A stretch of DNA of 64,000 nt from Kineosporia rhizophila (GCF_021277265.1 NZ_JAJSOH010000007.1:124001-188000), one strand, 5' to 3'; numbered from the stretch's first letter, positions 51,493-60,112 are shown. Made by a program: numbers and translations. The notes: a model not told the origin generated them from the letters alone.

Positions 51493-51588
51493 TATAGGGT
51501 GCGAGGGCGTTCCTGGCCTCTTGCGGAAGCGGGCCCGGTGCAGGCACGTTAGGCGGGCCCGCGACGATGCGGCAAGGACGGAGAAGGC

Positions 51589-52569
51589 ATGAATTCCGGG
51601 CATGGCGGCATCACCGGCAGCGATGAAAGCCCCGACGCACTGGCCGCGCTCGACCTCAACCTGCTCACCGCCCTGCGGGCCCTACTGCGCGAGCGCAGCG
51701 TCACCCAGGCCGCGGCCCGTCTCTCCCTGGGGCAGTCCGGGGCCAGCGCGGCCCTGCGTCGTCTGCGGGCCCACTTCGGCGATCCGCTGCTGGTGCGCAA
51801 CGGCACCGCCTACGAGCTGTCACCCTTGGCCGCAGGCCTGCGGCCGGCAGTGGAGGAGGCCTTGGCCGCTGTCGAATCCGTGCTTCTGGCCAGCACTTTC
51901 CATCCTTCCACCTCGCGCCGGGTGTTCACCGTGATGGCTGCCGACGAAGCCATGGTGCTGCTGGGCGAGCGGCTGCTCCCACGGCTGGGGCACACTCCGG
52001 GCCTCGGCCTGGAGCTGGTGGCGCTGACCGACGCCGCGCTGCACGACGTCGACGCCACGCTGCGGGCCGTCGACGTGCTCCTGATGCCCCGAGGGCAGCT
52101 GGCCGGGCATCCGGCAGTCGATCTCTGGGAAGACGAAATCGTCCTCGTGGCAGGCAATGACACGTTCTTGAGCTCAGAAGATGCTACGCCGCAGCGACTC
52201 GGCGAGATGCACTGGATCAGCTCGTTCCACGCCCCCTCGGTGATCGCGTCCCTGGAGGCCAGGGGCATCCAGCCCCGGGTGCGGGTCGTGCTGCCCAGTT
52301 ACGCCGTGGTGCCGATGCTTCTCGCCGGCTCCGCCCAGCACGTCGCGCTGATCCCACGACGCATCGCCGAGCGTCTCGGCGCGCTGGGCGGTGCCCGCGT
52401 GCTCACGCCGTGGGGTGGTCCGATGAACACCCGGATGGCGATGTGGTGGCACGCCTCCCGGGAGCGGGACGCCGGGCACGCGTGGTTCCGAGCCCAGGTG
52501 CTCGAGGTGACGGCCGAGCTTCGCCGGTCCGGTGCGGCCGCTGTTGCCGAAGACCTGGCGAGCGGATAA
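51589..52569 (+). CDS. LysR family transcriptional regulator (NodD-like)
   Basis: The 326-residue regulator has the LysR helix-turn-helix in the NodD/NahR-like form (LDLNLLTALRALLRERSVTQAAARLSLGQSGASAALRRLRAHFGDPLLVRNG, about 22-73) followed by a periplasmic-binding-like domain. An N-terminal tail of about 20 residues precedes it. It is divergent from the GH106-like gene across 133 bp, so it could respond to a plant or sugar compound; the LacI operator there suggests a different main regulator. A GGAGAAGG precedes the ATG. It ends 81 bases before nhaA. Confidence 0.92.
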   Translation: MNSGHGGITGSDESPDALAALDLNLLTALRALLRERSVTQAAARLSLGQSGASAALRRLRAHFGDPLLVRNGTAYELSPLAAGLRPAVEEALAAVESVLLASTFHPSTSRRVFTVMAADEAMVLLGERLLPRLGHTPGLGLELVALTDAALHDVDATLRAVDVLLMPRGQLAGHPAVDLWEDEIVLVAGNDTFLSSEDATPQRLGEMHWISSFHAPSVIASLEARGIQPRVRVVLPSYAVVPMLLAGSAQHVALIPRRIAERLGALGGARVLTPWGGPMNTRMAMWWHASRERDAGHAWFRAQVLEVTAELRRSGAAAVAEDLASG

Positions 52570-52576
52570 ATTGACC

Positions 52577-52650
52577 CCTGGTGTGCCGGGAAGTCTGGTC
52601 GGCGGTTCCTTCGGGGACCCCTGATTCGCCCGACCAGAAAGAAGATCCCC
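52577..52650 (+). ncRNA. Structured leader RNA before nhaA, possible riboswitch
   Basis: The 81-bp gap before nhaA folds into a compact shape. A 5-bp hairpin with a UGUG loop (52577-52590) comes first. An 8-bp stem CUGGUCGG/CCGACCAG (52595-52602 with 52630-52637) then encloses a 6-bp hairpin with a UUCG loop (52604-52619). GGGGA in that hairpin can alternatively pair with UCCCC next to the GTG start, which could switch translation. Lithium and sodium riboswitches are known before nhaA in other phyla; whether this is one of them or a different class is unknown. Confidence 0.5.
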
Positions 52651-53967
52651 GTGAACACCAGCTCTCCGGTCCCGCCCCGCCGCCTGTTCAGCCGGGGCTC
52701 CTGGCCCGAGACCCAGCGCGTCACCCAGGTGCTGCGCAAAGAGACGGTGGGCGGCGCCCTCCTGCTCGTGGCCACCGTGATTGCCCTGGTCTGGGCCAAT
52801 TCTCCGTGGTCGGCGGCCTACACCGGGCTGCGCGACACGGTGGTCGGGCCGCACGCCCTGCACCTGGACCTCTCCCTCGGCCAGTGGGCCGCCGACGGTC
52901 TGCTGGCGATCTTCTTCTTCCTGGCCGGCCTGGAACTCAAACGGGAGTTCGTGGCCGGGGACCTGCGGGACCCGCGCCGGGCGCTGGTGCCGGTGGTGGC
53001 CGCGGTCGGGGGCATGGTGGTGCCGGCCCTGATCTTCGTGGCGATCAATCTGGGTACCGGAGACGGTGCGCTGCAGGGCTGGGCCATCCCGACCGCCACC
53101 GACATCGCCTTCGCGGTGGCCGTCCTGGCCGTGCTCGGCACCCATCTTCCGGCCGCGCTCAGGACGTTCCTGCTCACCCTGGCGGTGGTCGACGACCTGC
53201 TGGCGATCGTGGTCATCGCGCTCTTCTACACCAGCGGCCTGTCCGTTCTGCCGCTGCTGGGTTCCGTCGGGGCGATTGCGGTGTTCGGGGCCCTGGTGCA
53301 GCGGCGTGTGCGCTCCGGCTGGCTGCTGGTCCCGCTGGCCGTGCTGGCCTGGGCCCTGATGCACGCCTCGGGTATCCACGCCACGGTCGCCGGGGTGCTG
53401 CTCGGCTTCACCGTGCCGGTGCTGCGGTCGCCGGCCGAGGGTGGCCCGGAGGCCGGGCCGGGGCTGGCCGAGCACTTCGAGCACCGGTGGCGCCCGCTCT
53501 CGGCCGGGTTCGCGGTGCCGATGTTCGCGTTCTTCTCGGCCGGCGTCACCGTGGGCGGGCTCGACGGGCTGGCCACCTCACTGCAGGACCGGGTGGCCCT
53601 GGGCATCATCGTCGGCCTGGTCGTGGGCAAGGCGGTCGGCATCCTGGCCGCGACCGCGCTCGTCTCCCGGTTCACCCGGGCCGAACTGGACCAGAGCCTG
53701 TCCTGGTGGGACGTGTTCGGGATGTGCCTGCTGGGCGGCATCGGGTTCACCGTGTCGCTGCTGATCGGGGAGCTGGCGTTCGGGGCCGGTTCGGTGCGGG
53801 ACGAGCACGTGAAGGTCGGGGTGCTCACCGGTTCGCTGATCGCCGCCGGTCTCGCCGCGGTGGTGCTGCGGCTGCGTAACCGCACCTACCGCCGCCTGGC
53901 GGAACAGGAGAGGGTGGACGTGAACCAGGACGGCGTGCCGGACGTGTTCCAGGACGACCCGTCCTGA
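52651..53967 (+). CDS. nhaA: Na+/H+ antiporter NhaA
   Basis: The 438-residue antiporter has 11-12 membrane helices. It shows the NhaA signatures: [18 protein letters not shown] (88-105), the unwound-helix region [17 protein letters not shown] (148-163), and the essential aspartate pair in [17 protein letters not shown] (D181, D182), plus [15 protein letters not shown] and [15 protein letters not shown]. It would exchange internal Na+ or Li+ for protons. A hydrophilic C-terminal tail includes a [15 protein letters not shown] segment, like a calcium-binding dockerin-type loop, which is unusual. The GTG start follows the structured leader. Confidence 0.95.
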   Translation: MNTSSPVPPRRLFSRGSWPETQRVTQVLRKETVGGALLLVATVIALVWANSPWSAAYTGLRDTVVGPHALHLDLSLGQWAADGLLAIFFFLAGLELKREFVAGDLRDPRRALVPVVAAVGGMVVPALIFVAINLGTGDGALQGWAIPTATDIAFAVAVLAVLGTHLPAALRTFLLTLAVVDDLLAIVVIALFYTSGLSVLPLLGSVGAIAVFGALVQRRVRSGWLLVPLAVLAWALMHASGIHATVAGVLLGFTVPVLRSPAEGGPEAGPGLAEHFEHRWRPLSAGFAVPMFAFFSAGVTVGGLDGLATSLQDRVALGIIVGLVVGKAVGILAATALVSRFTRAELDQSLSWWDVFGMCLLGGIGFTVSLLIGELAFGAGSVRDEHVKVGVLTGSLIAAGLAAVVLRLRNRTYRRLAEQERVDVNQDGVPDVFQDDPS

Positions 53968-54007
53968 GCGCTACCTGTCCGCGCCGTCCTCTGGGAGGTT
54001 CGTACGC

Positions 54008-55093
54008 ATGACCACGGGGTACCTGTACCACGAGGCCTTCGCCTGGCACGACACCGGAACCGCGGCACCCCTGCTGCCCTCCGACCCCGGAGCCGGCCTG
54101 CAGCCGTTCGGGCACCTCGACTCGCCGGACACCAAACGCCGCATCCACGAGCTGATCGTCGTGTCGGGCCTGGTGGACCATCTGCACCGGCTGCCCTCCG
54201 AACCCGCAGACCTCGCTCAGGTGGAGCGGGTGCACGAGCCGGCCTACCTCGAGCGGTTACGCTCGGCCAGTGCGGGCACGGGTGGCGACGCCGGAGACGG
54301 CATCTCGCCGCTGGGCAAGGGCGGCTTCGACATCCTCCTGCGCGCGGCCGGGGCAGCGATCACGACAGTGGACGCGGTGGTCACCGGGCGGGTCACGAAC
54401 GGGTATGCGCTGGTGCGGCCTTCGGGTCACCACGCGCTGCCCGGCGCCGGGATGGGCATGGCCTATCTGAACAACATCGCGATCGCGATCACCGAGGTCA
54501 GGCGCACCCGGGCGGTCTCGCGGATCGCCGTGGTGGACTGGGACGCCCACCACGGTAACGGGGCTCAGCACATGTTCGCGGCCGACCCCGACGTGCTGAC
54601 CATCTCGCTTCACCAGGACAACGTGTTCCCGCCCGGCAGCGGATCCCTGGCCGAGAACGCCGAGGGCATCCTCAACGTCCCGCTGCCGGCCGGTACCGGA
54701 GACGGCGGGTACGCCTACGCCATGGAACGGGCGGTGATGCCCGCGCTGCAGCGGTTCGGGCCCGAACTCATCGTGGTGGCCTCCGGTCTGGACGCCAACG
54801 CCATGGATCCACTGGCCCGTCAGATGCTCTCGTCGGCTGGCTTCCGTCAGCTGACCAGCACCCTCATGCAGGTGGCGGAGCAGCTGTGCGAAGGGCGGAT
54901 CGCGATGGTCCACGAGGGTGGCTACGCGGCGGGTTACGTGCCGTTCTGCGGGTTGGCCATCCTTGAGCAGCTCTCCGGCCGGACCACTCTCGCCGACCCC
55001 TATCTTCAGCTGGTCGGCGGGTTCGGCGGGCAGGCCCTGCAGCCGCACCAGCGGGCCGCGGTCGATGCGGCGGCACAGTCCGTGGGTCTGTGA
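54008..55093 (+). CDS. Class II histone deacetylase-like zinc amidohydrolase
   Basis: The 361-residue enzyme has the HDAC fold with RPSGHHALPG (the tandem active-site histidines, about 141-142) and VVDWDAHHGNG (zinc ligands D179 and H181). The third ligand is probably D262 in SGLDANAMDPL, where many class II enzymes have GFDAH, and MVHEGGYA holds the catalytic glycine-tyrosine region. Bacterial relatives act on acetylpolyamines or acetylated small molecules or proteins. A GGGAGG precedes the ATG. It lies 40 bases after nhaA on the same strand, so cotranscription is likely. Confidence 0.92.
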   Translation: MTTGYLYHEAFAWHDTGTAAPLLPSDPGAGLQPFGHLDSPDTKRRIHELIVVSGLVDHLHRLPSEPADLAQVERVHEPAYLERLRSASAGTGGDAGDGISPLGKGGFDILLRAAGAAITTVDAVVTGRVTNGYALVRPSGHHALPGAGMGMAYLNNIAIAITEVRRTRAVSRIAVVDWDAHHGNGAQHMFAADPDVLTISLHQDNVFPPGSGSLAENAEGILNVPLPAGTGDGGYAYAMERAVMPALQRFGPELIVVASGLDANAMDPLARQMLSSAGFRQLTSTLMQVAEQLCEGRIAMVHEGGYAAGYVPFCGLAILEQLSGRTTLADPYLQLVGGFGGQALQPHQRAAVDAAAQSVGL

Positions 55094-55134
55094 CCGAGAG
55101 GCCGCACCGCCCGAGGGGCGGTGCGGCCTCTCGG
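55094..55134. terminator. Bidirectional terminator between HDAC-like and aztD genes
   Basis: A perfect 19-bp stem with a three-base loop fills the gap between the convergent genes, beginning one base after the plus-strand stop and ending six bases before the minus-strand stop. T tracts are absent on both sides. Confidence 0.85.
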
Positions 55135-55140
55135 CTCGGA

Positions 55141-56355
55141 TCAGTGTGCGCCGAGGGTGGCGGCGATCTCGTTCGGGGTGCCCTCCAGCGTGACCGAGGC
55201 GGTGGTCTCGCCGGTGTTCAGGTCGACCGCGTGCACCGTCTTCTTGGCCGGCTCGGTGACGTAGGCGACGTCACCGTTGGCGATGATCGCCGGGTGCGCG
55301 TCCTGCCACTCCACCGGGCCCTCCCAGGCGTCGACGACCGGGAACTCCTTCTCGATCTTGCCGGTCTCCGGGTCGAGCACGTGGATCGAGCCGTCGGTGG
55401 ACAGGATGTAGGCCAGATCGCCCGGGCCGCGCGCCACGTCGCGGAAGGTGTACTGCACGTTCTCCGGGAGCTCGACGACCTTGTAGTCGCGCTTCTCGGT
55501 GTCGATCAGCGCCACCGAGTTCAGCAGGTAGCCCTCGGCGTCCGGGTCGTCCTTGTAGTCGCCGACCACGACCGGGCTGGTCTCGGAGACGAAGGCGTTG
55601 CCCATCCGGCCGAACTCGTCGGGGGCGGTGAACTTCTCGAACTTGCCGTCCTGGAACAGCAGGGCGCCGTTCTCGCAGCCGAAGATCACGGCCTCGTCGG
55701 CCGCGGTGCCCTCGCCGTGGATGCCTGGGCACTCGGCGCTGGTGGCCAGTTCTTTCCAGTTCTCGCCGTCGGCCTCGAGAGCGACGGCGCCGGTGCGCGT
55801 GGTCTCGTCGCCGACGGTGGTGACCAGGGTGCCGTCTTCCAACACGATCGAGACGCCGTGGTGCGGCTTCTCGGCTGTGTAGGTCTGCGCCTCGGGCAAC
55901 GCGTCGGTGGCCGCGGCCAGTTCGTCGGTCTTCAGGATCGACGTCTTGCCGGTGCCGTCGTCGAACAGCACCGTGTTGCCGGCGTGGCGCACCACGTGGC
56001 CGGCCGTGGTGGCCTCGGAGGTCAGGCCGGTCAGCGCCGGGGTGACGGTGTCGAGCAGCTGGAAACCCTTGGAGGTGGTGACGAAGACGTGCTTGCCGTC
56101 ACCGGCGGCGTTCAGCCGGGTGAACTCCTCGGTCTCGAACTGCTCGACGATCTCGAGCGACGTCGCGTCGAGAACGGCGATGCCACCCTCGTACGAGACG
56201 GCCACCCGTCCCTTTTCGGTGCCCGTGGTCTTTGCCGGTGAGGTCTCCGCGGCGGCGGAGACGGACGAGTCGTCCGAGCCGCAGCCGGTGGCGATCAGGG
56301 TGAGGCCGACCAGGGCGGCCAGGCCGCCGAGACGCAGTTTGCGGGGCGCAGTCAT
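55141..56355 (-). CDS. aztD: Zinc metallochaperone AztD
   Basis: The 404-residue lipoprotein (lipobox IATGC, Cys about 25) is an eight-bladed beta-propeller-like protein of the AztD family. Visible features are RVAVSYEGGIAVLDATSLEIVEQF, the metal-site-like EKPHHGVSIVLEDG, ECPGIHGEGTA, and repeated blade segments such as GDLAYILSTDGSIHVLDPETG. AztD passes zinc to the binding protein AztC in the periplasm in Paracoccus; in this Gram-positive it would sit on the outer face of the membrane. It is the last gene of a minus-strand zinc operon, 34 bases after aztC. Confidence 0.9.
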   Translation of the reverse strand: MTAPRKLRLGGLAALVGLTLIATGCGSDDSSVSAAAETSPAKTTGTEKGRVAVSYEGGIAVLDATSLEIVEQFETEEFTRLNAAGDGKHVFVTTSKGFQLLDTVTPALTGLTSEATTAGHVVRHAGNTVLFDDGTGKTSILKTDELAAATDALPEAQTYTAEKPHHGVSIVLEDGTLVTTVGDETTRTGAVALEADGENWKELATSAECPGIHGEGTAADEAVIFGCENGALLFQDGKFEKFTAPDEFGRMGNAFVSETSPVVVGDYKDDPDAEGYLLNSVALIDTEKRDYKVVELPENVQYTFRDVARGPGDLAYILSTDGSIHVLDPETGKIEKEFPVVDAWEGPVEWQDAHPAIIANGDVAYVTEPAKKTVHAVDLNTGETTASVTLEGTPNEIAATLGAH

Positions 56356-56389
56356 CGTGAATCTTCTTTCTGTCGGAACTGCTTGAAAA

Positions 56390-57295
56390 TCAGGGGTTCA
56401 GGCCGTCGGCGATGCGCTGGGTGTTGGCGCGCATCATCTGCAGGTAGCTGTCGGCGCCCTCGCCGGGAGCGGTCAGCGACTCGGTGAACAGCTCGACCAC
56501 GTCGACCTGGACCTTCGCCTCGCTGGCGAGAACCTGCACCAGCCGGTCGGGCTGGGAGGACTCGGCGAAGATGGTGGGCACCGCGGCCTGTTCGATCGCG
56601 CTGCTCAGATCGCGTAGGTCGGCCGCACTGGGGGCGGCCAGGGTGGTGCCGCCCGGAATCACCGCCCCGATCAGGCGGAAGCCGAAACGCTCGGCCAGGT
56701 AACCGAAGACATGGTGATTGGTGACGAGGGCGCGCCTCTGGGCGGGGATCGCGGCGAACGCCTCGGTCATCTCCGCGTCGAGCGCGGCCAGTTCGGCGCG
56801 GTAGGCCTCGGCCGAGGCGGCCAGCTTCTCGGAGTCGATACCGTCGATCTCGGCGGCCGACGACTCCAGGGCGTCGACCACGGCGGTCATCGTGGCCGGA
56901 TCGGTCCAGAAGTGCGGGTCGGGCGCGCCGGCCGCCTCCCCGGAGGCGTAGGGGACCACCTCGATCACGTCTCCGGCCACCAGGGTGGGGGCGCCGGCCT
57001 CGGCCGCCCGGTCGAGATGCTGCTGCAGGCCCTCTTCCAGGCCCAGGCCGTTGGAGACGACCAGGTCGGCCCGGTCCATCTCGGCGGCCTGCCGGGCGGA
57101 GATCTCGAACGAGTGCGGGTCGGCGTTCGGCTGCATCAGGGTGGTCACCTCGGCCTGGTCGCCGAGCACCTGCTCGACCACGTCGCCGAGGATGTTCGTG
57201 GTGACCACCACCTGGGGCCGGTCGCTGCCCGAGGCCTGGGAACACCCGCTCAGGGCGAAGGTCAGGGCCAGGGTGAGCAGTGCGCCGCGCCTCAT
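56390..57295 (-). CDS. aztC: Zinc ABC transporter substrate-binding lipoprotein AztC
   Basis: The 301-residue cluster A-I binding protein has a lipobox LSGC (Cys18). The zinc histidines appear at NADPHSFE (H61), PDPHFWTDP (H128) and VTNHHVFGYLAERFG (H194/H195), with an aspartate near GADSYLQMM as the likely fourth ligand. The His-rich loop typical of ZnuA is missing, as in AztC. It would capture zinc for the AztA/AztB importer. Its start overlaps the AztD-like paralogue gene by four bases. Confidence 0.92.
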   Translation of the reverse strand: MRRGALLTLALTFALSGCSQASGSDRPQVVVTTNILGDVVEQVLGDQAEVTTLMQPNADPHSFEISARQAAEMDRADLVVSNGLGLEEGLQQHLDRAAEAGAPTLVAGDVIEVVPYASGEAAGAPDPHFWTDPATMTAVVDALESSAAEIDGIDSEKLAASAEAYRAELAALDAEMTEAFAAIPAQRRALVTNHHVFGYLAERFGFRLIGAVIPGGTTLAAPSAADLRDLSSAIEQAAVPTIFAESSQPDRLVQVLASEAKVQVDVVELFTESLTAPGEGADSYLQMMRANTQRIADGLNP

Positions 57296-58509
57296 CGGCC
57301 GACCTCCACGAGATGAACCGGCTGGGCGGGAAGTTCGAGGGATCGCGCAACTCTGGCCGAGTCGGCGTAGTCGATCTCGTGCACGACACCGCCGGCGGCG
57401 GCGTTCACGTAGGCGCGCTGCCCGTCGACCGTGACCCGCACGCTGCCGGACAGGGCCGGGTCGGCCAGGGTCTTCGCCAGCAGTGGCTCGGTGACGGCGA
57501 GCTGCTTACCCGACTCCGCGTCGTACACCTGCACGGTGCCGTCCTCTCCCACGGCCACCACGTGCTGGTCTGCGTCATCCACGGCAGCGGCGGCGACCAC
57601 GGGGGTGGTGGTCTTCAGCCACTGCCAACTGCTCTCACGGGTGTCGAGCAACCAGATCCCCTTACCGTCGCCGATCCCGGCCACGGTGGGGCGGCCCTTA
57701 CGGGCTTCGAAAGAGGTGGCGGGAGCCGCTGCTCCGGACGGGTAGGGGATGTGCTGCAGTTCGGTGTTCTCGCCTTCGGTGGTGGCCAGGACGGCGCCGT
57801 CGGCGCAGCCCACGACCAGGCCCACCCGAGTGGTGATGGTGCCCGACGGGTTCTCGCAGTCGACCGAGTCGAGCTTCTTGCCCTCGAGGTCGATCAGGTT
57901 CAGTCGGGTGGCCTCTTCGCTGACCAGTGCGCCCGCGGGGAGTGGGGCGATGAGCCCGGCGTGCGGGGTGGTCTTCAGACGAAGGGATTTGCTGATCTTT
58001 CCCTCGGAGAGCGCCTTGTTGTCGAGGAGGACGGCTTCGCCGGAGTCGGGGAAGAAGACGCCGGTGGTGCCGGCGGTGGAGAGCGGGCCGGTTGAGACGG
58101 TGGCCACGCCCTGGCCGGAAAGCTTCCCGATGGTGCGTGGTTCGGCTCGGTAGTAGTGGAAGTGGTCCACGTGGTCCCACGTCCAGACGCCGCTGTCGAT
58201 GATGCTGATTCCGGACTCGTCGGCGGCGAAGACGTATCGGCCCTCGGTGGTGACCGTTTCGGCCGCGCCGACGGTGTCGAGGGGGGTTTCGGTGCCGTTG
58301 AGCAGATCGAGCATCGCGCTCTTGCCCTCGGCGTCGACCGCAACGAGATGCAGTTGCGGTTCGGCCACCTCGGCGGCGCCGGCGACGGCGCCGTGCCCTT
58401 CACTCGATTCGGGTGTGGGTGTGGGTGTGGGGGGAGTTTCGTTGGAGCAGGCGGCCAGAGCCAGGATGGTCAGGACGGCTAGCAGTGCTGGTCGAGTTCG
58501 GCGGTGCAT
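57292..58509 (-). CDS. AztD-like beta-propeller lipoprotein (second copy in zinc operon)
   Basis: The 405-residue lipoprotein has lipobox LAAC (Cys about 21) and a Thr/Pro repeat (TPPTPTPTPE). Its blade segments resemble AztD: GRYVFAADESGISIIDSGVWTWDHVDHFHYYRAEP, KTTPHAGLIAPLPAG, DCENPSGTITTRVGLVVGCADGAVLATTEG, and VAVGEDGTVQVYDAESGKQLAVTE. Histidines in HVDHFHYY and TPHAG could bind metal. It lies between aztB and aztC, overlapping aztC by 4 bp, so it probably serves the same zinc pathway. A GTG two codons upstream is an alternative start. Confidence 0.85.
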   Translation of the reverse strand: MHRRTRPALLAVLTILALAACSNETPPTPTPTPESSEGHGAVAGAAEVAEPQLHLVAVDAEGKSAMLDLLNGTETPLDTVGAAETVTTEGRYVFAADESGISIIDSGVWTWDHVDHFHYYRAEPRTIGKLSGQGVATVSTGPLSTAGTTGVFFPDSGEAVLLDNKALSEGKISKSLRLKTTPHAGLIAPLPAGALVSEEATRLNLIDLEGKKLDSVDCENPSGTITTRVGLVVGCADGAVLATTEGENTELQHIPYPSGAAAPATSFEARKGRPTVAGIGDGKGIWLLDTRESSWQWLKTTTPVVAAAAVDDADQHVVAVGEDGTVQVYDAESGKQLAVTEPLLAKTLADPALSGSVRVTVDGQRAYVNAAAGGVVHEIDYADSARVARSLELPAQPVHLVEVGR

Positions 58510-58511
58510 GT

Positions 58512-59414
58512 TCACTTTCCGGAGGGGGAGTCGAGAGCGAAGGCGGCGGGGGCCGCCGGCTCGGCGACGGGTGCCGGGCGGCGCCGGCGGCTGAGCTGGG
58601 CGAGGACGCCGGAGATCGGGGCGAAGGCGATGGCCGCGGCGGCGATGGAGGCGCCGGCGGCGGTGCCGGCGTACCAGGAGCAGAGCAGGCCGGTGGCCAC
58701 GGCGAGGACGCCGAAGGCGGTGGCCAGGACCATGCGAGTGGGGATCGTTCTGGTCCAGGGGCCGGCGGCCACGGCGGGGGCCAGGAGCAGGCCCACCACC
58801 AGGAGGCTGCCGACGGCCTGGAACGAGGAGACCACGGCGAGGGTGACGAGCCCGACCAGGGCCAGCTGGGCCAGCTGGGGGCGCAGGCCCAGGGTCTGGG
58901 CGATACGGGGGTCGAAGGCGGCCGCGACGAAGCTGCGGTGGAAGCCGGTCGCGATCGCCAGGGTGAGGGCGGTGGAGACCAGGAGGACCATCAGGTCGCC
59001 CTGGTCGATGGCCAGGATGTCGCCGAACAGCATGGCGGTGGCGTCGGTGGCGAACGAGCGTGAGTGCGAGACGATGATCACGCCCAGCGAGAGCATGCCC
59101 ACGAACAGCAGCCCGATGCTGGTGTCGTACGAGAGCCGGCCGCGCCGTTGCAGCACCCCGATCAGCGCGCTCATGGTGATCGCGCTGATCGCGCCGCCCA
59201 GCATCACCGGCGCCCCGGCCACGGTGGCCAGGGCCACCCCGGGCAGCATGCCGTGGCCGACCGCCTCGCCCAGGAAGGCCATCCCGCGGATCACCACCCA
59301 GGTGCCCACCACGCCGCAGATCACTGCGACGAGGGAGCCCCCCAGAAGGGCCCGCAGGACGAAGCCCACGCTGAACGGATCGGTCAACCAGTGCACGATC
59401 CGCACACTACACAC
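58512..59414 (-). CDS. aztB: Zinc ABC transporter permease AztB
   Basis: The ~300-residue ABC-3 family metal permease has eight to nine membrane segments and family motifs LLGGSLVAVICGVVGTWVVIRGMAFLGEAVGHGMLPGVALA and GSLLVVGLLLAPAVAAGPWT. It forms the channel for zinc import with AztA, which is encoded on the other strand. The exact start is uncertain: GTG codons at 59414, 59405 and 59396 are in frame, the last giving VHWLTDPFSVGF. The divergent 39-bp gap contains a Zur-like box. Two bases separate its stop from the AztD-like paralogue start. Confidence 0.9.
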   Translation of the reverse strand: MCSVRIVHWLTDPFSVGFVLRALLGGSLVAVICGVVGTWVVIRGMAFLGEAVGHGMLPGVALATVAGAPVMLGGAISAITMSALIGVLQRRGRLSYDTSIGLLFVGMLSLGVIIVSHSRSFATDATAMLFGDILAIDQGDLMVLLVSTALTLAIATGFHRSFVAAAFDPRIAQTLGLRPQLAQLALVGLVTLAVVSSFQAVGSLLVVGLLLAPAVAAGPWTRTIPTRMVLATAFGVLAVATGLLCSWYAGTAAGASIAAAAIAFAPISGVLAQLSRRRRPAPVAEPAAPAAFALDSPSGK

Positions 59415-59417
59415 GAA

Positions 59418-59432
59418 TGATAACCGTTCTCA
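59418..59432. promoter_or_regulatory. Zur-like box between aztB and aztA
   Basis: TGATAAC-C-GTTCTCA is a 15-bp palindrome with 6 of 7 arm matches, of the TGANAAC-N-GTTNTCA type seen in Fur/Zur-family sites. It covers the divergent promoters in a 39-bp gap. The aztA -10 box TAGAGT (59441-59446) lies just after it, so zinc-bound Zur would block both directions. Confidence 0.7.
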
Positions 59433-59453
59433 ATCTCGGTTAGAGTGAGGGAG

Positions 59454-60095
59454 ATGACCACCGACCCCGCCGTCCGCGCGCGCAGCCTGCACTTCTCCTA
59501 CGACGACACCCCGGTCCTGCGAGGTGTCGACCTCGACCTGCCCTGGGGGGTGCTCACCGCGATCGCCGGTCCCAACGGGGCCGGCAAGTCCACGCTGGTC
59601 GAGATCCTCGCCGGGGTGCTCCGGCCCGGCTCAGGCTCGGTCGAACGCGCAGATCAGGTGGCGCTGGTGGTGCAGCGCCCGGCCGCTCCCGAGGCGCTGC
59701 CGCTCACCGTGCGAGAGGTGGTCACGATGGGCACCTGGCACACACGCACACCGCGGGCTCTGCGGCCGGGCCAGGTGCAGCGGCGGGGCCGGGTCGAGGA
59801 GGCCCTGCACCGCGTGCACCTGAATGATCTCGCCGATCGGCCCTTCTCGGCCCTCTCCGGAGGGCAGCGTCAGCGCGCGCTGCTGGCCCAGGGCATCGCC
59901 CGCCAGGCCCGCATCTTCCTGCTCGACGAACCGGCGGCCGGGCTCGACGCCGCCAGCCGGGCCCGCACCCGGGCCATGCTCGCGCAGGAGGCCGCCCGCG
60001 GGGCGGCGGTGGCCTGCGTCACCCATGACGACGAGGCCATCGAGACCGCCGATCTGGTGGTGCGTCTGGAAGCGGGCCGCCGGGTCGGGTCCTGA
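59454..60095 (+). CDS. aztA: Zinc ABC transporter ATP-binding protein AztA
   Basis: The 213-residue ATPase has Walker A GPNGAGKST (about 39-47), the Q loop LVVQRPAAPEALPLTV, signature LSGGQRQRALLAQ, Walker B IFLLDEPAAGLD, and the H loop CVTHDDEA. It energises the AztB permease. The ATG is preferred because TAGAGT (59441-59446) lies seven bases before it, a leaderless layout; a GTG three codons upstream is in frame. It is alone on its strand, facing the aztB-aztD operon across the Zur-like box. Confidence 0.92.
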   Translation: MTTDPAVRARSLHFSYDDTPVLRGVDLDLPWGVLTAIAGPNGAGKSTLVEILAGVLRPGSGSVERADQVALVVQRPAAPEALPLTVREVVTMGTWHTRTPRALRPGQVQRRGRVEEALHRVHLNDLADRPFSALSGGQRQRALLAQGIARQARIFLLDEPAAGLDAASRARTRAMLAQEAARGAAVACVTHDDEAIETADLVVRLEAGRRVGS

Positions 60096-60112
60096 GCGCC
60101 GGAGCCGCAAGG

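Noticed and set aside
49104..51497. Plus-strand open frame of nearly 800 codons opposite the GH106-like gene
   Set aside because: Val/Gly/Asp-rich antisense artefact; the opposite strand has a signal peptide, family motifs, RBS and operator.
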